Shown: positions 1 to 9,359 of the stretch, one piece after another
Layout of the letters: each line of letters opens with the position of its first letter
Position numbering within the stretch: position 1 is the first letter of the stretch
NCBI RefSeq assembly: GCF_000364225.2
Contig: NZ_AQFT02000001.1
Location: forward strand, 3,243,501 to 3,307,500
Direction: 5' to 3'
Source of the DNA: Eubacterium plexicaudatum ASF492
GTDB lineage: Bacteria; Bacillota; Clostridia; Lachnospirales; Lachnospiraceae
Length of the DNA: 64,000 nt
Notes under the pieces: generated by a model
What the model saw: only the letters and a program-made list of their open reading frames with translations
Told to the model about the DNA's origin: nothing
The model's database searches: none
Translations under genes and position numbers: made by a program

Positions 1-760
1 CTAAGAAGATCGTCGCCCCGTTTTCCATTTTTACAAATCCAAATGCAGAATCTTCTACTTCAAAAGTCTTAGGATCCCAAGGCCCAAACATATTTCCTTC
101 GGTTGCTTCCGGCAGATGTCCCAGCTTTTCAAAAACAGATCCCATAACGCTTACCGGTTTGTAATTGTCCATACACCACAATGTAATATCCAGCGCATGT
201 GTTCCGATATCGATCAATGGACCGCCGCCCTGCTTGGATTTATCCGGAAATACACCCCAGGTCGGCACTGCTCTTCTGCGGACTGCGTGAGCTTTTGCAA
301 AATACACCTCACCAAGCTTGCCCTCGTCACAGGCACGTTTTAACGCCTGTGCATCGGTACGGAAACGGTTCTGATAGCCAATCGTAAATTTCTTGCCGGA
401 CTTTTTCCATGCATCCATCATCTTCTGTGCATCTTCTGTTGTTGCAGCCATCGGCTTTTCACAAAGCACATGCTTGCCTGCTTCAAAAGCAGCTACTGTG
501 ATTGGACAGTGTGCCACATTTGGCGTACATACATGTACTACATCAATTTCCGCATCTTTCAGCAATTCCTTATAATCCTCATATACTTTTGCACCTTCTG
601 CACCAAATTCCTTTGCTGCTTTTTCTGCCCTGTCCACCAGGATGTCGCAAAATGCAACGATATCACATTTATCTGCCTGAGACTTTAAAGCTGGGAAATG
701 CTTCTGATTTGCAATTCCTCCGCATCCAATTACTGCTATCTGTAATTTGCCGTTTTTCAT
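1..760 (-). CDS. Gfo/Idh/MocA-family sugar oxidoreductase, DgpA-like (C-terminus outside window)
   Basis: The minus-strand reading frame opens at 760 behind a GGAGAG ribosome site and runs off the window edge after about 253 residues. The N-terminus carries the Rossmann motif GCGGIA (residues 12-17), and EKPMAA (about residue 100) is the conserved Lys-Pro motif of the Gfo/Idh/MocA family. A GGGPLIDIGTHALD stretch follows, typical of the substrate side of the site. Family members oxidise or reduce a sugar hydroxyl with NAD. Because genes for C-glycoside deglycosidase-like subunits lie just upstream, I infer a DgpA-type role, making the 3-oxo sugar that the lyase pair needs. A general inositol or sugar dehydrogenase is the alternative. 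The family is certain, the role inferred. Confidence 0.9.
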   Translation of the reverse strand, partial: MKNGKLQIAVIGCGGIANQKHFPALKSQADKCDIVAFCDILVDRAEKAAKEFGAEGAKVYEDYKELLKDAEIDVVHVCTPNVAHCPITVAAFEAGKHVLCEKPMAATTEDAQKMMDAWKKSGKKFTIGYQNRFRTDAQALKRACDEGKLGEVYFAKAHAVRRRAVPTWGVFPDKSKQGGGPLIDIGTHALDITLWCMDNYKPVSVMGSVFEKLGHLPEATEGNMFGPWDPKTFEVEDSAFGFVKMENGATIFL

Positions 761-865
761 AATAGATTTCTCTCCTTTAATTTTCTTTGCTTGTTTTTCT
801 TTCTTTTTGATAGTACTAATATACCTTTTTATAAATGATCCGGCATCTTTTCCGTTTTGGATTTT

Positions 866-946
866 TTGTTATCTGTTGCAATGTATATTTTTTTATTCCG
901 GTACTGCAACTATGGTTCCTCTTTTGTTGCAATAATCAGATAACAA
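866..946. promoter_or_regulatory. Control region ahead of the oxidoreductase gene: 10-bp inverted repeat and GTTGCAAT boxes
   Basis: The 272-base gap 761-1032 holds no gene. It contains a perfect inverted repeat, TTGTTATCTG at 866-875 and CAGATAACAA at 937-946, enclosing an AT-rich core. GTTGCAAT boxes occur at 875-882 and 926-933, and a further CTGCAAC lies near 904. The same box recurs upstream of other genes in this locus, so an operator for the local AraC-type regulator is a reasonable guess. Confidence 0.45.
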
Positions 947-1032
947 ACTACTTCCTCAAATATCATCCCATCATAAATTTCAGTTAACAATCCAAACTTC
1001 ATCATCTTAATCATTCCTTTCCCATATTGGCA

Positions 1033-1473
1033 TTAAACAATCAGCAAATGCCGTTGATTTACATGATGCCCAAATTCCGGCATAAAGATAAAACTCTCTT
1101 CATCCGGATTCAGATGATCCTGGACAATCGGTGGCATATAAGAAGATGTAAAACAGAATCCATAGGTAAGATCGTGATATCCCTGTGAAAGGCCGCCTTC
1201 TTTCTTTACCTTCAAAACCGCAGGCTTCGTAACTGCCCAATGCGTTTTATAATCAGATTTCATCTCTTCATACGTAAAATCCTCACCATTGATATTCCAG
1301 ATAATGTTTTCTTTTTCGTACTTTTCCCCATCCACATAGAGCGTTCCCGGCCTTAACTGACTTAAAAAAATACCACGGTAATAAGGAAGCCGGACTTTAA
1401 ACCGGAAACCTGTCACGTTTCCGTCTTCTTTTATATTTCTGAATCCAACTGACTGTATTACTTCTTTTTCCAT
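1033..1473 (-). CDS. C-glycoside deglycosidase beta-subunit-like protein (DUF6379, DgpB/CarB type)
   Basis: This 146-residue protein has the size and sequence style of the small beta subunit of C-glycoside deglycosidases (DgpB, CarB, DfgB). In those enzymes it forms a complex with a TIM-barrel alpha subunit and helps cleave the carbon-carbon bond of 3-oxo C-glycosides such as oxidised puerarin. Recognisable features are an early GFR/RVRLPYYRG-like beta region, VDGE with nearby aromatic residues, and an aromatic/His-rich C-terminus (FMPEFGHH). An AAGGAGG ribosome site precedes ATG at 1473. The alpha-subunit-like gene ends 14 bases upstream, supporting co-translation. The assignment is from memory of the family; substrate is not predictable. 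Confidence 0.75.
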   Translation of the reverse strand: MEKEVIQSVGFRNIKEDGNVTGFRFKVRLPYYRGIFLSQLRPGTLYVDGEKYEKENIIWNINGEDFTYEEMKSDYKTHWAVTKPAVLKVKKEGGLSQGYHDLTYGFCFTSSYMPPIVQDHLNPDEESFIFMPEFGHHVNQRHLLIV

Positions 1474-1487
1474 TCCTGCAAACCTCC

Positions 1488-2123
1488 TTAATCTCCAATA
1501 TAATTTTTCAGCATGATATGCTGTTTTCTTAATGTCTGCCCAACTTCATATCCAGGATCATATTTATCCGCACCCTCATATTCACTCAGCAGATAGCCAT
1601 CCCAGTTATGATCTTTCAATACCTGAATAATCTCTTTGTACGGAATCGTAGTCTCTTCAAAATCATCACTCATATGGATGAATTTTGCATGACAGCAATA
1701 AATATATGGAAGCAGTGGAATCAAATCTTCCGGCACATTCGCCGTATAATGCGGATCTTTATATTCATTTTCTCCAAACTCAGTCCGAAATACGCTGAAA
1801 TCAATGTTCAGGCCAAAATTTTTCGTACCGGTCTCTTTGATAAAATCTACAAAATCCGCCACCATCTGTCCTTTTAAATTCGTTGGGGTATGGATTTCCG
1901 GACACATTTTAATTCCCAGCTTTTCCGCTAACGGGAGCGCCATTTTTATAATCTCTCTCCAGTTTTTTACCGGTGCAAGATCATCGGTGATCACTGGCAT
2001 CTTCGTTCTCATTACCGTAAATCCCAGCCTGTGCGCAAGCCGGATATCTCTTGCCAGCATCTCATAAGACTCCTCCGTTGTAAGGTCACTTTCCTGCATC
2101 CAGATCTGCACGGATTTCCGCAA
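1488..2123 (-). pseudogene. C-glycoside deglycosidase alpha-subunit-like protein (DgpC/CarC type), N-terminally truncated
   Basis: The 211 residues match the C-terminal two thirds of a sugar phosphate isomerase/epimerase (AP endonuclease 2) TIM barrel. The four expected metal ligands appear retained: Glu in PEIHTP, Asp in LNIDF, His in CCHAKF and Glu in SEYEG. Full alpha subunits are about 320-350 residues, so roughly 110 N-terminal residues are missing. The first codons lie inside the 3' end of the transporter gene in another frame (38-base overlap) and no ribosome site is visible. The coding sequence seems to be joined directly to the transporter tail by a deletion, and adding one base does not repair it. 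Activity is doubtful, though a real shortened protein cannot be excluded. Confidence 0.7.
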
Positions 2124-3453
2124 CTTTTAAAGGCGTAAGCTTATAAAAAAACAGTGGAATCATAGAAATCACGGCAATTATCAATGGAAGCAGATTTACT
2201 ACTACATTAATACCTGTTTTTGCAGCTTCTGTCTGTTCCGCTCCAGCCACATATCCGGCTGCTGATAAGAGCAGGACACCTGCCGAACCGCAGATAGCTG
2301 TAGAAATCTTAACACCAAAACTCAGCATGGAAGCTGCAATACCTTCCTGACGTCTTCCAAGCTTCCAGTCACCATACTCAATGGAATCTGAAACCATGCC
2401 AAAGCAGATCGATGAGGCAGAGTTACACAGCCCGCAGAGAAATGATACGCCCAGCAGGTACGGCAGGTTGCTGGTAGGATTGATATACATCAGGAAAAAT
2501 CCACTACACATAAACACATTCAGTACGAACAGATAACCTTTTTTTGTGAAAGTTTTTGTTCCCCATGGAACAAAGAAATTACCGATCAGCTGTGCTATTG
2601 TCATAGTTGTATATACCGTAGCTACGACCGTATAACCGCCGGCTACATAAATAACATAAAAACTCAGAAGTCCCATACGCCCTGTTACACAGATGGTGCC
2701 AAGCACGGTATTAAGTACAACCATAAGCAGCTGGTCATTCTTCACAATTTCTTTTACACTGGCCAGAAATCCAAGCTTCTCTGATGAAGATGCCGTATCA
2801 TGCAGCTGATCTGCATAGGTTTCTTTACATCCAAGTCCGCAAAGCCAGAATATCGGAATCATGATAATGGACAAAATAATTGTAGTAATAAAAAATCCCC
2901 GGGCATTTGCTACCTTGTCCCCGCTAAAATACAGCATCATCGGCATTGCACCGGCTGCAAGGATAATTCCGATCACAGAAGAGCCGATTCCTCTTGCAGT
3001 CGCCAGATTCATACGGACCTGTGAATCAATCGCACAGACATTCTGCAATGCCTGATAAGCGATAGAACATGCGGTATAAGCCATTCCTGTACCTATGTAG
3101 CAGATCAGGCAGAGAACCACTTTCGCTGTACCCTGTACCGGAAATACGGTAAATGTTAAGATGTTAAAAACAGCCAGAACCGGCGGTGCAAAGAACAAAT
3201 ACGGCCTGAATTTACCCCAGCGGGTATTGGTACGGTCTGCAATATTTCCCATCATCGGATCGTTAACCGCATCCCACACGCGGGCGATCAGCATGATCAG
3301 TGAAATTGCCGAAGCTGACAGGCCGACTACGTCCGTATAGAACAAAGTCAGATAAGTGTTAATCATATACCAGCTCATCTGACATCCTACTTCACCCATG
3401 CTGTAAGCCAACGCCAGCTTTAGGCTTGTTTTCTCATTTGACGGATTGCTCAT
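2086..3453 (-). CDS. GPH-family glycoside/pentoside/hexuronide:cation symporter (MFS)
   Basis: A 455-residue membrane protein with about twelve hydrophobic segments. The start at 3453 is chosen because AGGAGGAAGAAA lies directly upstream; a longer frame to 3516 has no ribosome site. The N-terminus ([19 protein letters not shown]) and the loop [21 protein letters not shown] are hallmarks of the GPH transporter family, which imports glycosides with sodium or protons. Its place upstream of the deglycosidase-like genes suggests uptake of an aryl glycoside or related sugar. The C-terminal codons overlap the truncated alpha-subunit gene, so the last few residues may be affected by the deletion there. 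Confidence 0.9.
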   Translation of the reverse strand: MSNPSNEKTSLKLALAYSMGEVGCQMSWYMINTYLTLFYTDVVGLSASAISLIMLIARVWDAVNDPMMGNIADRTNTRWGKFRPYLFFAPPVLAVFNILTFTVFPVQGTAKVVLCLICYIGTGMAYTACSIAYQALQNVCAIDSQVRMNLATARGIGSSVIGIILAAGAMPMMLYFSGDKVANARGFFITTIILSIIMIPIFWLCGLGCKETYADQLHDTASSSEKLGFLASVKEIVKNDQLLMVVLNTVLGTICVTGRMGLLSFYVIYVAGGYTVVATVYTTMTIAQLIGNFFVPWGTKTFTKKGYLFVLNVFMCSGFFLMYINPTSNLPYLLGVSFLCGLCNSASSICFGMVSDSIEYGDWKLGRRQEGIAASMLSFGVKISTAICGSAGVLLLSAAGYVAGAEQTEAAKTGINVVVNLLPLIIAVISMIPLFFYKLTPLKVAEIRADLDAGK

Positions 3454-3590
3454 TTTCTTCCTCCTCGTTTTCCATGCAATTGTAACAATTCCGGCATGAG
3501 CTTCTGTTACCTGCACTTTTTATCTGATAGATTAACTATATCTTTTTATTCTCATCCTGTCTTATCTTTCATTTAGATTATCTTGTCATA

Positions 3591-3717
3591 TATTGCAATA
3601 TCAGTAATGTCTGCCCGGTCTGACGCAACCATTTTTACACTTCGTTGCAATACTTCTTTTGTATCGTATCCCTTATATGCCAAAATAACCGACTGGCTCT
3701 TTCAAAACCAATCGGCT
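3591..3717. promoter_or_regulatory. Transporter upstream region with GTTGCAAT boxes, then terminator of the AraC-like gene
   Basis: The gap 3454-3722 holds no gene. Two boxes, TATTGCAATA at 3591-3600 and GTTGCAAT at 3644-3651, sit where a regulator of the transporter promoter would bind. An imperfect hairpin with arms 3687-3696 and 3708-3717, followed on the minus strand by a short T-rich stretch, probably terminates the upstream regulator gene. Confidence 0.45.
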
Positions 3718-3722
3718 ATCCT

Positions 3723-6133
3723 TTATCTGTTTTCTTTATAAATATGGTATAACGCAAACTCATGCGTCTCCAGTTTTAAATGCAGGTGCAGCTTCCTTTT
3801 TTCTGCCTTTCTTTTCTCCATGCTTAAATGTGGAATGCATATTTCCTGCAGGTATTTTACATCTGCGCGTTCCAGATTGGTTTCATACTGAAACTTCCCC
3901 CATTCATCCAGAATACTCCCATTTTTCTGACTGATACTCCTTTTCTTTACCACATACGCTGCCTCATCCTCTACATCATTTAAAATCAGATTGACTGTCA
4001 CTGACTGATTCTGAAGAAACACTGCTTGCATTTCCTGTGGGCGTATGGAATTCTCTGCTTTCAGAAAATAACTGACACTATACCAGTTAAAATTAAAACA
4101 CAGGATTCGATAACTCCCAGACTGGCTCTTTGTTACAATATAATGCTCCCCAATTGTAATCAGCCTGCTTCCCAGCAGATTTAAAAACCGGAAGGCATAA
4201 AACGCCGGCTTACGGATACCATCCTTCGTCAGCAGGCCGCTTCCGCCATTAGCTGCACCAAAAGAATCATAATAGCTGCTGACCCAGTCCGAACCCATCC
4301 AGATACACAGCATATCAACGGAATCCCAGATCTCCGCTACCTTCTTACAGATATAAGCGCCGCGGAAGCAGCTGTCATTCAGGTAATTCCGGTTAGAAAC
4401 CGTATTATTCCACTCCACAATATGAAGCGCGCACTGCGCCATACCTGTGCGTTCCATCATCTGATGCATTTTAGCAATCTGCTGCGTTTCATAATTCCGT
4501 TCCGGTGATCTTATATAAGGCTTTTTATCCTCTGTCTGACCAGGAATATAAGGAAAAATCACAAACGAAACAAAATCCGGCCTGCAGTCTTTCTCCTGAC
4601 AGAAACGGAAAAAATACTCATATACCTTGGGATTTGCATCAGGTATCCCTGCAAGTCCGCCGATCCGTGCTTTCGGTACAACTGCCTTTATTGTCTGATA
4701 CACAAACCAATAGACATTACAAATATCATAATCCGGATCCTCATAATAATTTCCGCTTTCCTCATGTACAGGATCCCTTGAAATCTCAAAGATCCACCGG
4801 CTGACCTCTTCTTTCCCATAACGTCTTACCACATGATCTATAAAATCCGCAAACAATGCTTCCCATGCTCTTCTGGAACGAAAATAAATACCTTCATCCT
4901 CATAATAGATTACATCACCGGCTGACCGGACTGCCGTACTCGGTCTTCTGCCAAAATCCAGGTCAGGCACAATGTGGTGTGAAACAAGAAAATCAAACAC
5001 AGAATCTAACGCGTTATAATTATACGTACCAATAGAACTGCCGTCACAGATCATCAGTCTCTTTGAAAAAACCGACCAGATTCTCGCATAGGTAAAACCA
5101 AGCTGTTCTGTCAGACAGAGCAGATGATACTGTACATTCGCCAGTGTCAGATCATGGACAGAGCCGATATTGACAGCCTGTTTCCAATGCTTTTCATATA
5201 ACCGCCCCTCCTGTACCGATATCTCCACAATCTCCTGGCCATTCGCGGATATCTCCTCCGGAATACTAATCTGTTCCTGAAGCTGCTCACGCAGTTCCAG
5301 ACGCAGCACTTCCTCCTGTTTTAACTCACTTCTTACTTTCTCCTGCATGATATTGCGGTATTCAGACGGAGACATCCCATAATTTTCCCTAAAAACCTTA
5401 TCTAATGCAGAAGTATAGGAAAATCCGCAGTCCATTGCTACCGTTGTAATATTCTTTTTGAATACAACAGTTCATTAACGGCACAATGAAGGCGGATCTG
5501 GCTCACATACTCCGCAAAATATATCCCGGTCTGCTTTTTAAAGAAGCGTGACAGTGTGGATTTGGATACAAACATCTGCTCTGCCAGTACGGAAAGGCTT
5601 ACAACTTCCTGAAAGTTCCGATATACATAGCGGATAATCTTTTGCAGTTTCTCATCATCCTGATACTCCTCGTTACAGACATTCCTTCCGGATTCACCAG
5701 CCATAAAGTTTTCTACCAGCTGATCCAGCATACTGTACAGCAAACTGTATTTACCGCTCTCGGATTTGCGGGAATATAGCACTTCCAAATACACAAGCTC
5801 ACGAAAAAGCGTCCGCAGCTCATCGTAAGATTTTTCCTGATCTGTCACACTGTTGCATAAAAATATTCCGCTCGAATTTTCAAGAATATCTACGATCACA
5901 CGGTAATCATAAAACACCCAGCACAATATATTTCTATCGGCACTGGCAATGCTGTGCCTGACGCTGGAATTCACCAGCAGTACATCATCCCGCTTCATCT
6001 GATATACTTTTTCATGAATAGACACCTTCAGTTCCCCTTCCAGAACATAAAGCAATTCCACGCTGGGATGCAGATGTTCTTTTTCATTCATGTTTCGGAT
6101 AATCTGTACATGAAAACCATTTTTGTCGTACAT
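3723..6133 (-). CDS. AraC-family regulator fused to a GH39-like domain (one frameshift)
   Basis: Two adjoining frames (6133-5438 and 5435-3723) form one protein of about 803 residues if one base is added to the T5 run at 5455-5459, giving a continuous SKKNITTVAMDCGFS second helix-turn-helix. Order: N-terminal cupin with HLHPSVELLYVLEG, double HTH (LAEQMFVSKSTLSRFFKKQTG; SYTSALDKVFRENYGMSPSEYR), then a GH39-like barrel. In the barrel the usual acid/base motif WNEPN reads SRDP, so the catalytic Glu seems lost, while EWN (nucleophile motif) remains. This points to a sugar sensor rather than an enzyme. The start at 6133 is preceded by GAGGTG. Likely regulator of the surrounding glycoside genes. 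Confidence 0.85.
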
Positions 6134-6166
6134 ATGTTTCACCTCTTCATTTCCCAGGCAGGCGTC

Positions 6167-6174
6167 GTTGCAAC
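6167..6174. promoter_or_regulatory. Palindromic GTTGCAAC box upstream of the AraC-like gene
   Basis: A perfect 8-bp palindrome GTTGCAAC lies about 35 bases upstream of the AraC-like start codon. It is the most symmetric copy of the box found repeatedly in 0.8-8.2 kb and may mediate autoregulation. Confidence 0.35.
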
Positions 6175-6175
6175 T

Positions 6176-6423
6176 TCAATACAGATTTGTTAATCCCCCA
6201 CAAGGCGATCTGCCGCTGCCTGATAAGGCGGGGCAGACCGGTTCCCCTGGTTCTAATTCCAGTTTCAAAAGCATCTGTCCATTTCTGTATTCGAATACAG
6301 CATCGGTATAATTCTCTGCATATACATCATAATAATCCATCTGCTCATCCGTTAACAACTCCACATTTCCACGAAATGCCCAGCAAGTTCTTTCGCTTCT
6401 TCACCGGATTGATCTGCTGCAGA
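6176..6423 (-). pseudogene. Remnant coding fragment between the GH43 gene and the AraC-like gene
   Basis: About 250 bases contain protein-like stretches in two frames without a credible start. One is EEAKELAGHFVEMW near 6370-6400, followed in another frame by ELLTDEQMDYYDVYAENYTD and GQMLLKLELEPGEPV, ending at 6176. Codon choice resembles the neighbours, so this is more likely the residue of a deleted gene than chance. I do not recognise the family. It may be the tail of a second carbohydrate enzyme. Confidence 0.35.
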
Positions 6424-8041
6424 TTAAATCATTTCAAACCAGTCAAATTCTGCAAAATTTCACTTTCTCTCCCGTTTCCGGTCGCATACATTCCTACGAT
6501 CGTTCCCGTCATACATCCTACGATTTCAGGATTGATCTTTTTCCCATCGGCAATACACAATTCTTTTAAACTTTCAGTGCCGGCACCATAATTTACTGTA
6601 AACTTCTCATGTTCCATTTTGATCTGCAGTATGATTTCCGGCGCCTCCCATGCAGCTGATGCGAGAACCTCGCGGTTTGTCTTACTTGTAAAACCCGGCA
6701 TATATGGCTGCAGTTCATAATCTTCTGTAATCAATACGAGACGGACTACCTGCTGCCCATCCTGAATGGCCCTTTCTAAATGATACTGATGATTCATCGC
6801 CTGAACAACCGCCATTCCCGCACTCTCCGTATCCTCCGGCTGAAACATCATCTGACAGGTAACTGTCGCATCCGGTTCCAGCTGCCTTCTCGCCAGGAAG
6901 GAAACAAACCTGTCTTTTTCTTTCTCTGCTTCAAACGCCATTGGCCGGATATCTTCTGCAAGAGCCTGCCGGATACACCGAAGCCTTAACCTGGAATTCT
7001 GAACCTGATAGAATTTCTCATACGGAGTTCCCCAGAAATTCCAGATAAGATCTAATGGTTCATTATCAAAATCCTCTCTCTCTTTGACAGGCGGATATTC
7101 TGTCCACGGCAAACTTTCCGGTGCATCATATTCCCACTCCATCTGTCCGGTCTTCGGACTGAATAACGGCCAGTCACGCTCCCAGACCACCGGGCAGATA
7201 AAAGTTTCCCTTCCCAGATTTTTACACTCTCCATCGATCAAACGGGATGCCAGCATGACTGCATACCAGCTTCCGTCCGGCAAATCTACCAAATCCGCAT
7301 GTCCTACATTTATAATTGGACATTGGAATCCCATATGGCGATGTGTCATGACCGGATTAGCCGGATTTCCTTCATAAAATCCAAAGAGTTCCCTGCTCCT
7401 TGCCACCATAACCGCATGATAATGTTCCGTACCGCCCTCTGCAATGACAAGATAATAGTAGTCGCCGACATGGTACAAATGCGGTGACTCTGGTGAAGCA
7501 CCTGTACGAAGTGCACTGTTAAAGATTGTCACTGGTTCTCCTGCCAGACAGAAGTTTTCAATATCATAGGACGCAAGCCATATCCCCGTTCTTTTGCACC
7601 GGTTCCATTATCCCATACATCTCCCGTTCCGATGATATATGCCCTTCCATCATGATCGAAAAAGATGGAAGCATCGATTCCGGGCACATCTGTAAGCCAG
7701 TGTGGATTTGACCATGGCCCGGCAGGATTTTCAGCAGTTACAATATAATTGCCTTTGTCGCTGTAATTTGTATTGATAATATAGAATAAACCATTATGAT
7801 AGCGCAGTGTTGGTGCCATAACCCCGCCATTTCCGCAGTTTTTCTCTACATGAAATCCATTCTCCGGCGTTACCGCATACCCTATCTGCTCCCAGTTTGC
7901 CAGGTCTCTGCTGTGGAAAACCGGCACTCCCGGGCACAGCTCAAAGCTGGAACAGGCTAAATAAAAATCATTTCCAACGCGGCAGATGGACGGGTCCGGA
8001 TAAAATCCTGGTATAATTGGATTTTTTAATTTGTTTGGCAT
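6424..8041 (-). CDS. GH43-family beta-xylosidase/arabinofuranosidase-like hydrolase (frameshifts)
   Basis: The gene starts at 8041 behind GGAAGG. The five-bladed GH43 propeller is evident: PGFYPDPS with the base Asp, PGIDASIFFD with the pKa-tuning Asp, and ASPESPHLY with the acid Glu. A C-terminal beta-sandwich follows. A frame change near 7555-7575 separates the two Asp from the Glu. The next frame resumes as YDIENFCLAGEP, and compared with relatives a few bases (perhaps seven) seem missing, so this break is not a simple homopolymer error. A second change near 6454-6460 alters the tail; one added base gives the usual FDWFE ending and a stop at 6424. The substrate is probably an arabinoxylan oligomer or a glycoside side chain. 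Confidence 0.8.
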
Positions 8042-8144
8042 AAATATTTCCTTCCTTTCAAATCGTATTTCATATCTTTTTAAATAATTGTACAGTGATT
8101 CTTTTCACAATTCTATAACCCTTGTTTTATTATTATTGTATTTT

Positions 8145-8203
8145 GTTGCAGAAATCACTGTTACCTGATACATTGCCGTAACTATACTATCCATGCTGCA
8201 ACA
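8145..8203. promoter_or_regulatory. GTTGCA boxes upstream of the GH43 gene
   Basis: The 214-base gap 8042-8255 holds no gene. TTGTTGCAGAAATCA at 8143-8157 closely resembles TTGTTGCAATAATCA at 924-938, and an inverted copy TGCTGCAACA lies at 8194-8203. These suit an operator for GH43 expression. Confidence 0.4.
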
Positions 8204-8255
8204 TAGGACAAAAAGCATTTCAAGCATGTCCACTGAAAGGCTGCCGCAAATTACT

Positions 8256-8633
8256 TTAATCCCTCATTGGTTTCATACATGGAATATCCAATTGCCCTCC
8301 GGAAGCGATTAAAAGTTGCTGCTGGCTGACAAGATCCTGAAACGCAATGGCTTCAAAAACCACATGTACCCCGATCTTCTTTTCTGTAATCTCATTTACA
8401 GCGTCTTCCATCATCTGCATATCTGCCGGAACTCCCCCTGTACTGGGCCAGGTTACATGAATATCAACAATTTCTGAGGTATCCAAATCTCCGGTCCCTT
8501 CCGAAACCTCATTTTCGGCCACCATTCCCTCCGGAACCTCATCTTCCGCTGCATTTCCTGATTCACCAGCACATGCACAAATTGAGATAACCACAGTACA
8601 TACCATAAATAACGCTATTATTTTCTTTATCAA
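8256..8633 (-). pseudogene. Truncated sugar ABC transporter substrate-binding lipoprotein
   Basis: A 125-residue frame begins with a lipoprotein signal peptide: MIKKIIALFMVCTVVISICAC with the lipobox Cys near residue 20. It continues into the start of a periplasmic-type binding domain, with IHVTWPSTGGVPADM, ITEKKIGVHVVFE and SQQQLLIASGGQLDI in the style of DUF3502 sugar-binding proteins. Full proteins run to about 500 residues; here the frame changes to PCMKPMRD and stops. No cognate permease or ATPase gene is present. This is the 5' end of a gene whose remainder has been lost, perhaps with the neighbouring permeases. Confidence 0.75.
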
Positions 8634-8960
8634 TATACTATTCTCCTTTTAATTCTGACAACAGAACCTTTCTTCGCTAATTTATTTCCCTTTTTCTGTC
8701 CTTATTCTATCAACTCTTAACGGAAATTCTTTTTTTAGCAGAATTTCCGTTTTTCCACCAGCGGCTTCTAAAAAACAATGGCTGGGAACGTTCCTTGAAC
8801 TGCCAGGCGGCATTCCTTCCCATGATACCTAGTTATTATACGCAAAATAACTTAACCATCGCATCTTTACGTATAGTTTTAATCGTGAAAACTGATATCT
8901 TCAAATTTATAAAAAATTTATAAAACCTGCGTTTACCGTGAAACATTCCTCAAAATTCTA

Positions 8961-8989
8961 TTGACGCAGAAGATTCCATGTGCTATAAT
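8961..8989 (+). promoter_or_regulatory. Sigma-A promoter of the trp operon
   Basis: TTGACG at 8961-8966 and TATAAT at 8984-8989 are separated by 17 bases, a near-consensus vegetative promoter. The T-box leader starts just downstream. The stretch 8640-8960 before it shows no gene. Confidence 0.85.
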
Positions 8990-9004
8990 ATTTCAAAAGT
9001 TTAA

Positions 9005-9290
9005 TACTCAAACCGTTGAGGCGGAGATAACGGCAATGATGCCTTTACAGAGAACCCGTGATGCTGAGAGTCGGGTAAGAAACAAGTTGTCAAATGGACC
9101 GCTGAGGGCGCAGTCAAATGAGATTTCTCAAAGTATTCTGCGACGTTGCAGGCAGACGTCATTTGCCGGGGATATGTTGGTATCCTGCTAAGTGCATAGG
9201 GTCATTCCTATGAATCAAGGTGGCACCGCGGATAAGTGTTTTTATTCGTCCTTGACAGAGTGTATATCTCTGTCAAGGACGTTTTTGTTT
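9005..9290 (+). promoter_or_regulatory. Tryptophan T-box riboswitch with terminator
   Basis: This is a class I T-box leader. The conserved T-box AAGGTGGCACCGCG is at 9217-9230. Stem I starts near 9010; GCGGAGATAAC pairs with the GTTGTC..ACCGC side, placing a TGG (Trp) specifier triplet at 9095-9097, followed by A, in the internal loop. The terminator has a perfect 14-bp stem (9247-9260 with 9268-9281) and a T-rich tail at 9282-9290. Uncharged tRNA-Trp should stabilise the antiterminator and turn on the operon. No TRAP or TrpR site is seen. Confidence 0.93.
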
Positions 9291-9295
9291 TCTAA

Positions 9296-9330
9296 GACTC
9301 CTTTGACTGAGATAGAAGTTCAAAGGAGTC
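9296..9330 (+). promoter_or_regulatory. Second hairpin between the T-box terminator and trpE
   Basis: An 11-bp perfect stem, GACTCCTTTGA at 9296-9306 with TCAAAGGAGTC at 9320-9330, follows the T-box terminator by six bases and is itself followed by TTTATTAT. It ends about 17 bases before the trpE ribosome site. It could be a second weak terminator or an mRNA-stabilising hairpin. Confidence 0.6.
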
Positions 9331-9359
9331 TTTATTATACCTATTTGGAGGAACTGATT

